Source: Phoronis australis (taxonomy: Eukaryota > Phoronida > Phoronidae). From it: a stretch of DNA of 64,000 nucleotides. Positions 11,451 to 22,292 of this stretch are shown here, in pieces. The notes below the pieces were generated by a model. It saw only the letters and a list, made by a program, of their open reading frames with translations, had not been told where the DNA came from and made no database searches. A program made the translations under genes and the position numbers. The stretch spans positions 829,073 to 893,072 of the forward strand of contig NMRA01000026.1 of the NCBI GenBank assembly GCA_002633005.1. The letters run 5' to 3'. Each line of letters starts with the position of its first letter. Positions within the stretch are counted from its first letter, which is position 1.

Positions 11451-14400
11451 TAAAATCATTTTTGAGATTTACTCTAGAGCATTTATATCTAATGTAATTT
11501 GGCCGTGTTATTGATGGTTTTGCTAAATTTTACTTAAAAGGCGTCAGGTCATGTGACCCAGTCAATGGCAGATTGACATAGTCAAAAATCAAATTCTAGC
11601 TTTCTTTCAGAAAATATATACTTTACCAGGTTAAGCTCGATAGTTGTGTAGGTCATTGGCTCTGTACACAGGCTGAACAGTAACATCCTGCATAACCTCA
11701 AGTAAAACGATGTGCATTTTATGTCTGCATGCATTAAATTATCAGCTCAAGTAACAAAAACATATGACAGACATGACTTGTTCATTTCTGGCATCACAGT
11801 GGCAATGGCTGTATGTCGTTAGCATAGAAAATTGATGGCATATACAAGTTCCTGGCAAGAGAACCATAGCTAAGAGTTGTCTAGGCATAAATGGACAAAA
11901 CATGGCACTTCTCATTTTTCTTGTTGGACCAATATTGACTTGCTATGTGAGACTGACTGTTGTTTTATATTCCACCTACAATTGTATTTATGCATAAATT
12001 ATTTTATTTTCAGTTCTGCAATAACAATATCATTATAACATGATTTCTTTTTTAGTCTTTTATTCATTCTACAGGTAAAATAAAATTCACAAAAATAACA
12101 CACAAACATTTACCATTGATAATACTGTGTGAACTGTGATAAGTCATCTCAAAACACAATCTCTATGATGACCACTTAACATTTTAAATTGAAGTCATAG
12201 AGCAACCAACGAAACACAATTGTTATGCAGGACACCAGAAAAAGCTCCAAATTTGGCCACCATGACTTTGGAAGATCACACTTTACAAATAGCTAATCAG
12301 ATCTATATGCAACTAGCGCATACTCTTCTCCAAAACACTGCCACTTTTACATGCTTAAATCGCCCTTAATTCAACTGTGGTGTGCTAAAATTAAATTTCT
12401 TCAAAAAGTGTCAATAGGGTAAACAGACTGTCCTCTCTTTGATAGATTGCTTAAGGCAGCGCCCACTTTAAACTACGTTTGCCACTTCTTGCATCACAAT
12501 TTATGTTACCAGTTAACTCTCCTTGCCCATCCATTCTCGGGAGCCACTCGAACAGTGTACAGCCAAAAGATTATTATTTGTCTTCCGGCTTTTAATCTGA
12601 GCGTGAGCATGCCATGGATTACAGCCTTTACTTCACTCGTAGACAGATTTTTGATATTTGATTGGCCTTGGAATGATTTCGTCTTAAGAGACTCCTTGAT
12701 GAACAGCACCCTGGACTTGCAAGAAGGAATATCTAACTTGCTGAATTTTAAAATCAAAACCCCATGAGTGAAACCTTCATTTTTAGGACCACGTTGCTGA
12801 GCTGCAAGTTGAGCAAAGTGAATTTGTGTCTAACCGAGTAACCCTAGTGGACAAACAATTAAAAAACTCTATATCCCAAACTGTGCACTCAATCTAATCT
12901 GCAAATTGATCCTACTTTGGACAGGTGATGAGTGATTGTGCCCTCTAGTGTTGGAAAGCAACAACACCATTCATTCTACAAAACTATCTGGTAAAATTGT
13001 CTTAAATTATCGGATTTTTCATGATATGCAAAGTCGAGTACAAATTATTGTTTCCAACACTGAACAGTGTGATGCACATGAATTACCAAAGAAAATCACA
13101 ATACATATCAATGAACTGTACAAATTTCAATTGTATGATTCAGTGGAACAGTTTCCGTAACAAAGTGACGTACACAATAACTAATGTAAATGAAGAGTTA
13201 AGGTATAAAAAAGACGCCCGTGTTTCCAAACAAACTGAAAAACTAATTAACACAATATAATCTGTACAATTAGTCCCTACCATACAACAAACGAACAGCT
13301 TCATAGCCAAGATCTGCCACAAGAGATACTTGCGTAAGAGCCTGCCGAGTTTAATAATTGATTAAATCTGAATTTACAACCGCCGTCAGTTACCACGGTG
13401 ACAGATATCCAGGGCTGCGACCCACAGATTTATGAAAATCACGAGCAAAGGTCGTGTGATTCCGTCGTGCTTTGTACCTAATGCAAACCAATCTATCACG
13501 AACACTTGTGTCAGAGATTTTCATTTTCGTGAGTTTCATGCATCTACTGAACGTAAGCTCGACAAAATGACTCGACAACTAAAGAGCACTAAATCCTCTC
13601 ATCAGATCACGGCCGTCTCCAGCCCAGTATGTGAACTGTGGTTATGAACAAACAATTGACCGAGTGCAGTGCTCCACCTGGAGGCAAATCTTGCTTATGA
13701 AACATCAATAATAGCACCTTTAAAGTACCCATGGACATCATATACTGCGTAACCTCAACGTCACTTAATCCTATCTCTGCCTATATTACAACACTGTAAT
13801 AGCTCGTCAATTAAGGACCCAATATTGCGAATGAGTAAAATTTCACCCCAAACAGCTCTGAATCAATGCTTTACCAATTTCATGTTACATTCCACAACTA
13901 TGGAAAAAGCCTTTGCAATATGAAAAAAGATCAGGCAATTACTTTTTTCCAGAACTGGCGAGATTTCACTGTATTTGCCATAATTACCAATCTTGTTTGG
14001 GCTAATGGCCATACATGGCTTACCACCCACCTCTAGAACTTTTGTTTTTCAGCCTCAATGTTCAGTTATACAATCTCTCCCAATTGATACGCTCAGGACT
14101 ATAGTTTCAAGTTGTGTTAAGTTGACCTCGTACTTTTTGACTCTGTTCCATAATCCAACTAGAGTTGAACACTGTCGTGCAGAGAACTTCATCAGTTTCC
14201 AGACAACGGCCACATACACTACATTCTATGTTCCGGCGAATAAATTTCATTTTAAATATTTCTACTCAGCTTCCCTGATTTGTGAGGTTCTCAGTTTCAA
14301 CGCCCTGGACATTGTAACATGGGAATGAAAGGGAAAGAATTTTTACCAGCCATCAAATTATTTAGCGCCACAGAAGAGAATTAGATTGCCAAGTTTTGAT

Positions 14401-17400
14401 TGGCAATAACTCTACGGCGATTGTCTGTTCTCTGATGCATCACTAGGTAACAGCAAATAGCAACCAGATTTTCAGACAGTGATTAAGGGTATACCAATTT
14501 GAAACTGACATTTTTTCAAAAACCCAGGTATTTTTTCTTTAAAAATGGTGTCCGTGGGCACTTTAAAATAAAACTCTAAAGTTCTTTGCAAGAATTGACA
14601 AAACTATGGACAAGACCATCTTGTTATGTGTTGGCCTCAGTTGTTGTGGCGATGAATTAGATTCTCCAACACGAGGTGATCCCTGCTGGTGTTTATCATG
14701 CTCTGAAAAATAAGATAGGGAATTGTTAACTGCGACAACAATACCAAAAACTGATTGCTGATAAATGTTTTATTTTCGTTGCATCATGTCACATTCCTGG
14801 CTATAAACAAATGTTTACGTTCAGCATGTGTCCCGCAATGAACATAGATTGTGCGTCAGCGAAGCTCTGTTTCCAGAGCTCAAAAGATGAGTTAGGGTGG
14901 TGAAAATGGTCATATATTATGATGTATCACTGGAAACAATGCAAAACTATAATGAAAAGGTAAAAGGAAAGGAGGTTTTGGATTTTAGTATGAAGGTTTT
15001 ACCATAAAACTTCTTCAAAACAAGAAATCAGTTTACTATGAGTCTTTCTATGATGCCACTTCAATCTCACTTTTTACCGGTTCTTCTTAACTGGATAAGA
15101 TTTAAATCATTGAAAATTTTTGAAAATGCATGTTTACCATACACTATGCAGTGTTGAGGTTTATTAGAGACTTTGAAAACAAGTAGTATTGTGTCATAAC
15201 AAAAATACAAACCTAAGAAAAATGGGAGTTAAAATTTCCGTTCCTGAACGTGGCCATAGTTGCTTCTTTTTACACAAAATGATTTTCAAAGGCAAAAACT
15301 TCGTTTTTATCAAGTGTTATTTTAGGGCAAAATGGTCTCAGTTAAGGCCCTGGCAGCACTAATTTGGCCAAGCCGCAATCGTAAATTTCCTACAAGAATC
15401 ATCAACAAAGAGGCTGTGAATGTTAAAGCAATCAATGAACTCCAACTGGTCCATGGTTGTATCACCTGACGTGTAATTAGGACGCCAACTCTAATTCGCT
15501 GTATTTAAAAAAAACAAGAAAAGCACAAAAAACAAAGGATTCCACAGCAAAGCATGAACTAAAAACAATGATTTTCCCAAAGATGGCGCTGCATGATGAT
15601 TTGACATTGAGAACATTGCCAACGAAGATAAATCCATCTGCTATATCATGCATGACATGAAGAATTATCGTAATAACATGAGAAGAAAGCATGCAGAGGA
15701 GACCAACAGATGTCACTCACTCGATGAAGATTGACAGAAGGTGTGTTAAAATGCAGAGTGCTAACCACCAATCATTAAGCCTGGCTAATTCATTCTCGAC
15801 TGTTTTGGGCAACCATCAATTGATAATTTTCAAAGGTCTTAGCCTTCAGTTTAGACCAGATGGAACCTTGGATCACCAGACCATCAATATAGCGAGCCAG
15901 AACCCATGCAAGACAAGTGCATGGCACACAAACGTCAAAATATCATTTCAGAGAGTAACATAGACAAGATTTGAAGCGACATTCAGAAAACCCAGAAATC
16001 AAGTCAGTAAGTGGTAGAATATAAAAGTTAGACCAAGCGCTTTTGACAGTGAAATTGTGACAACATCAAAAGCCAAAGGTATCTTGGGCTGTGAAGATTT
16101 TTGTCACCTAACATACACGTAAAAGGGATCATAAGATGGTTGAAAAATCGTTACTGGACTCTGGCTCAGAATCACCATGCACGTAACCTGACATAGTAGT
16201 ATAACAAACAACCTCCTAGAGTTCTAGTGTGTATACGATAACTCCCTCTGGTGTGAACATGCAACAGGCAAGAACTGAGGGATTAGTACAAAGTCCTTTT
16301 GCTACAGTTAGTGATCCAGGTGCTGTGAGGTCAAGCCCACACAGTATGCTATTTTTACTAAGTCTATGGAACTAAATTAGCAAATTGCCAGTGTGCGTAA
16401 TTAGTCAGTCGGGGACACTTTCCACCCTCTATCTGGGGGAAATTCTACGAGCAGAGTGCTGATATTTATATAAACTATAGCAATCTCAAAGTAGTGATTT
16501 TTTTAAAATCAATCACCTCATCCAGAGAGCGTCATTTGGCTGATAAGGGCAAATGGCACAACTTCAAATTACTGCAGCGACAATCACTGCTTACACATAA
16601 TTTCAAATTTATTACGTGAACCAGAAACATGAATTGCGGTTAGCAGACGCGCTAAAGATGCAGCGTTAGCTAGAATGATGAAAGGTTTGTATCATATGAG
16701 TACAGATAATACAATGTATTGCATTTTTCGCCCATAATGCTTATCACAGAATTGGTTTTGATCAGCTGCTATTCACATCCCTTTCGAGATCAGCCATCTT
16801 GGTTCTTCGTTCCCCAGGTGGACTTACCAACGGGTCGAATTCATGAGGCCTGGATTGCAGGCGGTGGCGATGTGCTGTTAATTTAAGGGTCACCCTATGA
16901 TTTTGGTGAACCCAGTGCATGGCACAGGCAACAGCTAATTTAGAAGATATAGACATGTAAACAGTCACAAATCTTACCCCTCTTTGTGTTGCTCTTTCCA
17001 GCTATTCAAAAAAAATACAAAATACAGTAAGTACAAGAATCGAGGACTTAAACTTGACTTACATTACAGAGCCTGTTCTATACCCACAAACCAAGGATAG
17101 AAATAGTAATGGTTAGTTAACATGCTCACACGCCAAGAATTGTACGATGACACTTTAATTCGCTTACCTGAAAATTCAACTGGTGCCTGGTGATTTGGTA
17201 AATGGCCCAATTGTGTTGCACACCCAGCAGAATTTATGAGGAACATGATATGGCAACATGATACAAATGTTTTAGGTTGTAAGTCACATTTCTTGTTTGA
17301 TTATAAAAATTCATAACTTAATCATGTGTACTTTTCACAAAATAGTCAAATATTCTGTTTAAAAACTAGAATGGGATGACAATTTAAAAATACCAGTGTC

Positions 17401-17425
17401 GTCCCAGTGTGTCTGATGGGTCTAA

Positions 17426-17646
17426 TTATCTAGAGAGCGATAACATAAGAAGCCTGAGGCAATGTAATTGCCTACAAGGTGTCTTTGATCTTTGCGGCAG
17501 ACTCTGCAGTACACAAATCAGAGGAATTGCCCAATCTCGATCAGTGAGGTTGTCGACGTAGGATTCTTTTAAAAAAGCAAGGTCTCCTAACAACAGGCTA
17601 GAAAACAGTAACCCCGCTAACACAGCCAGCTCTATCAAAAGACTGG
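17426..17646 (-). CDS. Probable terminal membrane exon of Dpr-like gene
   Basis: On the - strand, acceptor TTATTTCGCAG precedes 17646 and the frame continues to a TAA at 17426-17428 (72 full codons). In phase 1, which is what the upstream donor at 19503 requires, it starts with Thr (split codon) and a hydrophobic run, LLIELAVLAGLLFSSLLL, long enough for a membrane helix. A tail of about 50 residues follows (GDLAFLKESYVDNLTDRDW and on to a Cys- and Arg-containing end). It lies 1.9 kb downstream of the last Ig exon, where a membrane anchor is expected. The acceptor, phase and hydrophobicity support it; the tail resembles nothing I recognise, and an intermediate stalk exon or another last exon is possible. 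Confidence 0.45.
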
Positions 17647-19502
17647 CTGCGAAATAAGATTAACTTTTACCACTGGTCTACGCACAACTCCTGTACGTAA
17701 TTCAAAAAGGAGTGTTCGCAGTCAATACATATCTTTTCAACCCAAATCTGTTTAAATCTAAAGCAGTGCTCTAAACAGTGATTCTCAGCCAGAGTATCCA
17801 ATCTGGGTTCACGGTTACTCGGTTAAAGCCATGTGCAGCGCCACTTTTAAAAACACAAAAAATATGGGATGGGTTTTGAAATTTCGCTATGTGTAAGTTA
17901 TGAGAAATCCAGACACAGGTGGGTAGTGATCAGGAAATTTCAAAATCTAATACTGGACTTACACACAGTGGCTGACAACATTACGCCATCGTAATCATTG
18001 ATGACACACTGGGCGTGAGAGATTCTGGGCGCTGAAACTTCATGCCTCACAAAAATACAATGTAGTCAGTTCACACTTGCAACTGCAGTAAGTACTAGAT
18101 TTAACAATATTCTGATTAGTTTGGAGGTTTACTACAGCGAATGAGCCTTTTCTGAATATTTACGCAGTACCTAGATTCGAAAATTTCTCCAAGTTTGATT
18201 TGTTCCAACTTGAAATAGGTCAATATCTGCCTCAGTCTTGGTCCGACTGTAAGTGGCTTTAAGGTGATAATCTACCTTCGTTACTAACAATCAAATCTGA
18301 CATGAGAGTATGACTGTCAAAATTCATTACTTCTATTTTTCAAAGGAATATACTGGTGTCTTTATTTTTAACAGCACAGTTCTCAGGATAAAATTCCTTA
18401 AAAGTAAAATCCCACATTTTTGCAAGTAATAGAATAAAGAAACAGACTTTGTAAGTTTCATGAGAAAAAATTATGTTTGTGGAAATCAAGTTTTTTTAGA
18501 AAAATGCAAGTACACGATTTCAAAAATCTCGGCATTAATCATGTACACGTAATGTGATTTTGCGACCATATAGGTTTTTAAAATACACATGGTTTACAAG
18601 GGTCTACTATTAGTTCTTAGTATTAGAAGTTGTTTAATAAATTGGATCCTTGGTATCTTTATTAACAAAGATAGACAATTACCTTATAAGAAATAAATAA
18701 TTTGAAGGTAACAAGTTACCCTTCATGTTATTACACTCAGACTTCAGCTATACTGTGCACAAGATGGGATGTTTATTCCACTAGGGGACACTGCAAGCAT
18801 TTCCACTGATGTAATAATAAAGACACATGCAAGCGTCAAAACATAAAAGAAGCAACATGCAAAATTCTTTTGTTTGAAGTTTTGTATCATCATTACGAAT
18901 ATTGCCAAGTAAACCAAATTTTGAATATGCTGAAAAAAATAATTAATTCTGCTCACATTTGTTTACATCCAAATTTTTTGTCAAACATGCCTTTTCTGAA
19001 CGACAACATCAGGCGATTTCGTTCGTCATAGTCTTTTCCACGTTTTCACCTCAACACAGAATGATTTTCATCAACAGAAAGATATCCGTAAAACCATGGT
19101 TATTTTGTATAATATTGCCTGCATGTATTTGCGTTTCTCACTATTGATCTTCGTAAGTTTACAGAAAGTGAAGTTTGGTGCGACTCAACTTTAGCGGCCA
19201 TTTTGGGCTGCATCACCAATAACTCAAGAATTCTATAAAATTTTCATGTTGTGTTTATTTTGAAAATCGATGTCATTTCCATAAACCAGCACACGGGAAG
19301 ATGTTTCCAATTAATGATTTTGAGTTAAATTTCATTTTATGAAGCGAAAAGAGAGTTTAACTTCTTTAAATGTATTGAAAGCAAGTACCTACAGTGAATA
19401 CTTAAGAATTAAAAATGACAAGTCTCAAGTCATGAAAAGTAGATCTTTAAATACATAACAGGATAGATAGAAGACAATGTAAAGAAAAGTTATAAAACTT
19501 AC
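17647..19502 (-). other. Intron of the - strand Ig gene
   Basis: Separates the last Ig exon from the probable membrane exon. A hydrophobic open frame at 18744-18956 is AT-rich and lacks good splice borders, so I treat it as intronic. No other exon is seen. Confidence 0.4.
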
Positions 19503-19652
19503 TATTTAACACAGATAGTATCTTGTAAGTTGTTTTTCTGTTTGAGGCCCGACAAATGTAGGTGCCAGCATCCTTGGTAGAGGCGCGTTTGATATAAAGA
19601 TGACTTACACGTCGTTTGCCTACCACTTTAACAGTGATCTTCCTCTCTCCAT
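19503..19652 (-). CDS. Second half of Ig2, Dpr-like gene
   Basis: 150 nt on the - strand, acceptor ACCATTTCAG, donor AATA|GTAAGT, phase 1 at both ends. It encodes DGERKITVKVVGKRRVSHLY, then IKRASTKDAGTYICRASNRK and a G strand ending SVLN. The D-A-G-x-Y-x-C motif with Tyr and Cys two apart is the F strand of an Ig fold. Joined in phase to the exon at 28559-28690 it completes the Ig2 domain: the split codon G|AT gives Asp right after ...VKPSG, at the C-to-D region of the fold. It probably sits outside the membrane with the first Ig domain. The 8.9-kb intron between the halves carries a whole retrotransposon. Confidence 0.85.
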
Positions 19653-19787
19653 CTGAAATGGTCAATAATTTCTAATGACCAGTAAAATCTTAATATCAAA
19701 CTGGAGTAAAAACCCATCAACCTACATCATGAAATCAAGGTAAGATACCACAAATATCAACAGCTGAAATGTAACAATTCTATATCC

Positions 19788-20041
19788 AATTCCGTTTAAT
19801 GAACTCAATGCCAATTGCACGACAGCTCAATCCTATCTTGCGCATTCAATACTTTTACATTAATTCAATCCACACTCGTCGATTCCATATCGTGAACTCA
19901 GGATATATACAAAATAGCATTGAGTTCACGATATGGAATCAACGAGTGTGAATTGAATTGATGCAATAGCCTTGAATGCCCACAATTAAGATAGGATTGA
20001 AATGTCGTACAATTGACATATTGCATTTATTAAATGGAACT
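19788..20041. mobile_element. Fold-back (long inverted repeat) element
   Basis: Arms at about 19788-19900 and 19921-20041 are reverse complements over some 110 bp with moderate mismatches; the inner 20 bp are exact (gattccatatcgtgaactca facing tgagttcacgatatggaatc). The loop is about 20 bp. It has no coding capacity; it is a MITE-like hairpin in the intron. Confidence 0.8.
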
Positions 20042-20194
20042 GAATGTACAATTTGATTTTTTTGCATAAATGGCAGTCCATAGATCGTGTCCTGTAGAAA
20101 CTTTTATTTGGCGGCACCCAGCTATATTCGCTTTGCAAGAACGAGAAGTCAGGCTCACTCGAGTAAGCTCGTCAGGATTGTGATCTTCAAGCTC

Positions 20195-20413
20195 TCATTC
20201 CAACGGCAATGCAACTGGGTTTATGAGGGGTTGATTGTCAACCTCATCACCCGACGAGTTGATGTCGCAAGCCAATGACTCGTTGCTGTCACCAACCTCG
20301 CCTTCTTCGCCATCCACAAAATATTCTTGGATCAGATCACTTAGCTCTCGCTGACCTTGGTGCGGCAGTCCGCGACAAGAGTTTATGAGATCCGCTACAC
20401 GTCGATCAGCCAT
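20195..20413 (-). CDS. Unassigned 72-residue frame, acidic
   Basis: A complete ATG-to-stop frame of 72 residues. It begins MADRRVADLINSCRGLP, continues with an amphipathic helix-like stretch QRELSDLIQEYFVDG, then a strongly acidic, Ser-rich tail (GEEGEVGDSNES, SSGDEVDN). The composition is protein-like, unlike neighbouring AT-rich frames. I do not recognise a family. It could be the N-terminal fragment of a mobile-element protein or of a nested gene whose other exons are not visible. It lies inside the host intron on the same strand and next to repeat DNA, which favours a transposon remnant. Confidence 0.3.
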   Translation of the reverse strand: MADRRVADLINSCRGLPHQGQRELSDLIQEYFVDGEEGEVGDSNESLACDINSSGDEVDNQPLINPVALPLE

Positions 20414-20787
20414 ATTACTCTCTTGTCATCATGTTGTGACCCACGACCCCACAACTTCACGCCCACTTGACAAGTTTCAGCGAATGAAGTCACTGATTTA
20501 CAAGGTTAAAAGGTCGTTGCTAGCTGTAAAGACTAGTGAGTGGCACTTCTGATGAATTTACCGCATTTGCAATAAGTGAAATTGTGACTAATGATTGGAC
20601 GAAAAACTCAACAATCTTACTACATGCATAATAAGCAGAGTTTGATCTGTCTTTTGATATGTTTATGAGTGAACTGGGTCATCGGGTGCTTGAGCAAAGC
20701 AGTCACGACTACCAGCATATTTCGATGAAAATTTCACGAGCTATCCAGTCGTGGAGAAAGTGATGTTTTACAAAATCAAATAAATAT

Positions 20788-20931
20788 TTATCGTAATCTA
20801 TTTTGCCCGGGGTACGCCACGAGCTATGTTGCAGAGTAAAACAAGAGGAGGATTGGGAATATTTGTCATTTATTATGACGTAATAGATAAAACTAACTAA
20901 GACTCTGCAAGATGGGCATGCACAAAACGCC
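20788..20931. repeat. 144-bp direct repeat, copy 1
   Basis: Starts ttatcgtaatctattttgcc and ends catgcacaaaacgcc. The copy at 27195-27338 matches it with essentially one substitution (gtacg versus gtact). The two flank 6.3 kb that include the assembly gap and the Gypsy element. It contains the palindrome-like gtcatttattatgac, which also occurs in a diverged relative at about 29010. Confidence 0.85.
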
Positions 20932-21001
20932 CACCGGCGTGTACAATGAATAGCCCTGCAAGAGGGAGAAAAACAAAAGAACTGCCTGAAGGGCTTAAAG
21001 G

Positions 21002-21058
21002 AAAAGTACAGAACATGAACACAAAACTTGAAAAAACCTAACAGGAAATGTATACGAG
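21002..21058. repeat. 57-bp duplicate at left edge of gap
   Basis: Runs from aaaagtacagaac to tatacgag and is identical to 21958-22014. The two copies abut the N run and the single N respectively, which points to an unresolved assembly join. Confidence 0.9.
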
Positions 21059-21138
21059 NNNNNNNNNNNNNNNNNNNNNNNNNNNNNNNNNNNNNNNNNN
21101 NNNNNNNNNNNNNNNNNNNNNNNNNNNNNNNNNNNNNN
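21059..21138. other. Assembly gap of 80 N
   Basis: A run of 80 undetermined bases. The 818 bp that follow (21139-21956) end at another N (21957) and lie between two identical 57-bp segments, so their placement here is doubtful. Confidence 0.98.
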
Positions 21139-21957
21139 TTTTTTTCCACGAAGTCGCACTCTTTTAATGGTATTAAATGAGATACTTTTTGTTTGTTAGT
21201 CGTCTTCAGGACATTATTAATGACAATTTACACAGAGAATGCGTGAGACATTATTAACCCAAATAAGCCAATCCGGTTTTTGTTTATTCATTATTTATAG
21301 CTTTTATTTGAATGTGTAAGCTAAATACTTGTTCATTGAACTCAATAAAAGTAAAATAATACTTGTTATGAACAATAAGGATAAAAAACACCCCCTCAAC
21401 AGGCTTCATGTACCTTTCAAGTAATTCAAGTTGAGAAAAACGTTATATGCATCCCAAAATATGACTGAAGCTATGCAAGGTGACCTGACAGCTTAGGAAT
21501 GCACTAGTGTCACAATTTTATAAGTTGTTCTTTTTTCATGGTTGAATGTGAGGTCTGTCATTAGGTAACTATAAAAGTGTGGATCTCAAAAATGATAACA
21601 AAAATTCACTTATTTGCAACTTTTAAGTGGTTTTCTTGCTCCCAGAATTTGCTTTGGTTATATGTTCAGGCATACTTCCCCCATATACTTGTTTAACAAT
21701 ATTGAAGTAAACAAGTCAGTTACACAGTGGTCATTCACAGACCAAGGGTCATGATCCATATGACTGTAACTGTGTATTGCATGCTTCAACATCGTAGTTC
21801 CTGGAATTCCATGTGCAGTAGTCTGTACCCTGCATGTCTTTGTTTATTTTATTTGACCTGCATCCACTTCAAACATGCTCTGAGACTGTTTCATACATGA
21901 CAGTGGAGACATAACTAGGAGAAATAGATCGGAGACTTCAGTCACAAGACAGCACCN

Positions 21958-22014
21958 AAAAGTACAGAACATGAACACAAAACTTGAAAAAACCTAACAG
22001 GAAATGTATACGAG
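21958..22014. repeat. 57-bp duplicate after single N
   Basis: Second copy of the 57-bp segment at 21002-21058. It continues into the sequence carrying the left target-site duplication of the Gypsy element. Confidence 0.9.
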
Positions 22015-22026
22015 CAAAGAGAAAGT

Positions 22027-22031
22027 GGAAC
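22027..22031. repeat. Target-site duplication (ggaac), left
   Basis: ggaac immediately before the LTR at 22032, repeated at 26908-26912 after the other LTR. The 5-bp length is usual for Ty3/Gypsy integrases. Confidence 0.9.
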
Positions 22032-22176
22032 TGAAGTATTATCTGGCCGGTTAGAGGCGATAATGAAGACACCAGGTTTAGAACAGTAGGTTTATATTTG
22101 AAGACTAAGTACCGAGAGAACTACTTCCTTCACAGCAATATATGACTACGCTACATAGTAATACGATACTACAACA
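22032..22176 (-). repeat. 3' LTR of Gypsy element
   Basis: 145 bp. In element sense it starts TGTTGTAGTATCG and ends TACTTCA, so it has TG...CA termini. By eye it is identical to the 5' LTR at 26763-26907. It is unusually short for an LTR. Confidence 0.95.
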
Positions 22177-22188
22177 TCCCCCCTCTTT
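22177..22188 (-). promoter_or_regulatory. Polypurine tract
   Basis: AAAGAGGGGGGA directly abuts the 3' LTR in element sense. This is the expected position and composition of the plus-strand DNA primer. Confidence 0.9.
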
Positions 22189-22292
22189 AGTAAATGCGGT
22201 TATAATACGGTGATAACTTGATCTTGTAGCAGGGGCTAAGTACGTAAGTATGATTACGCATATGATATCTTAGTAAGCTAGTGTCCTAATAT

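Larger units (their letters stand above)
7752..17425. other. Region between the convergent Ig genes
   Basis: Intergenic DNA plus the 3' UTRs. It holds a 23-bp tandem repeat (8681-8772), an AT-rich block (9440-9595), a small fold-back (10633-10718), a MITE (10738-10987) and a dispersed repeat (11235-11450). An unassigned open frame lies on the - strand at about 12506-12830. A TTTATT (AATAAA on the - strand) at 16608-16613 could be a poly(A) signal for the - strand gene. No convincing exon was seen. Confidence 0.45.

Noticed and set aside
12447-12767. + strand frame of 106 residues
   Set aside because: No domain, no splice context, and the opposite strand is equally open.
18744-18956. Hydrophobic - strand frame, considered as an alternative membrane exon
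   Set aside because: It lacks a credible acceptor in phase 1 and its hydrophobic residues come from T-rich intron sequence.
20709-21149. Long - strand frame running through the N run
   Set aside because: It is open only because Ns cannot make stops; the sequenced part is repeat DNA.
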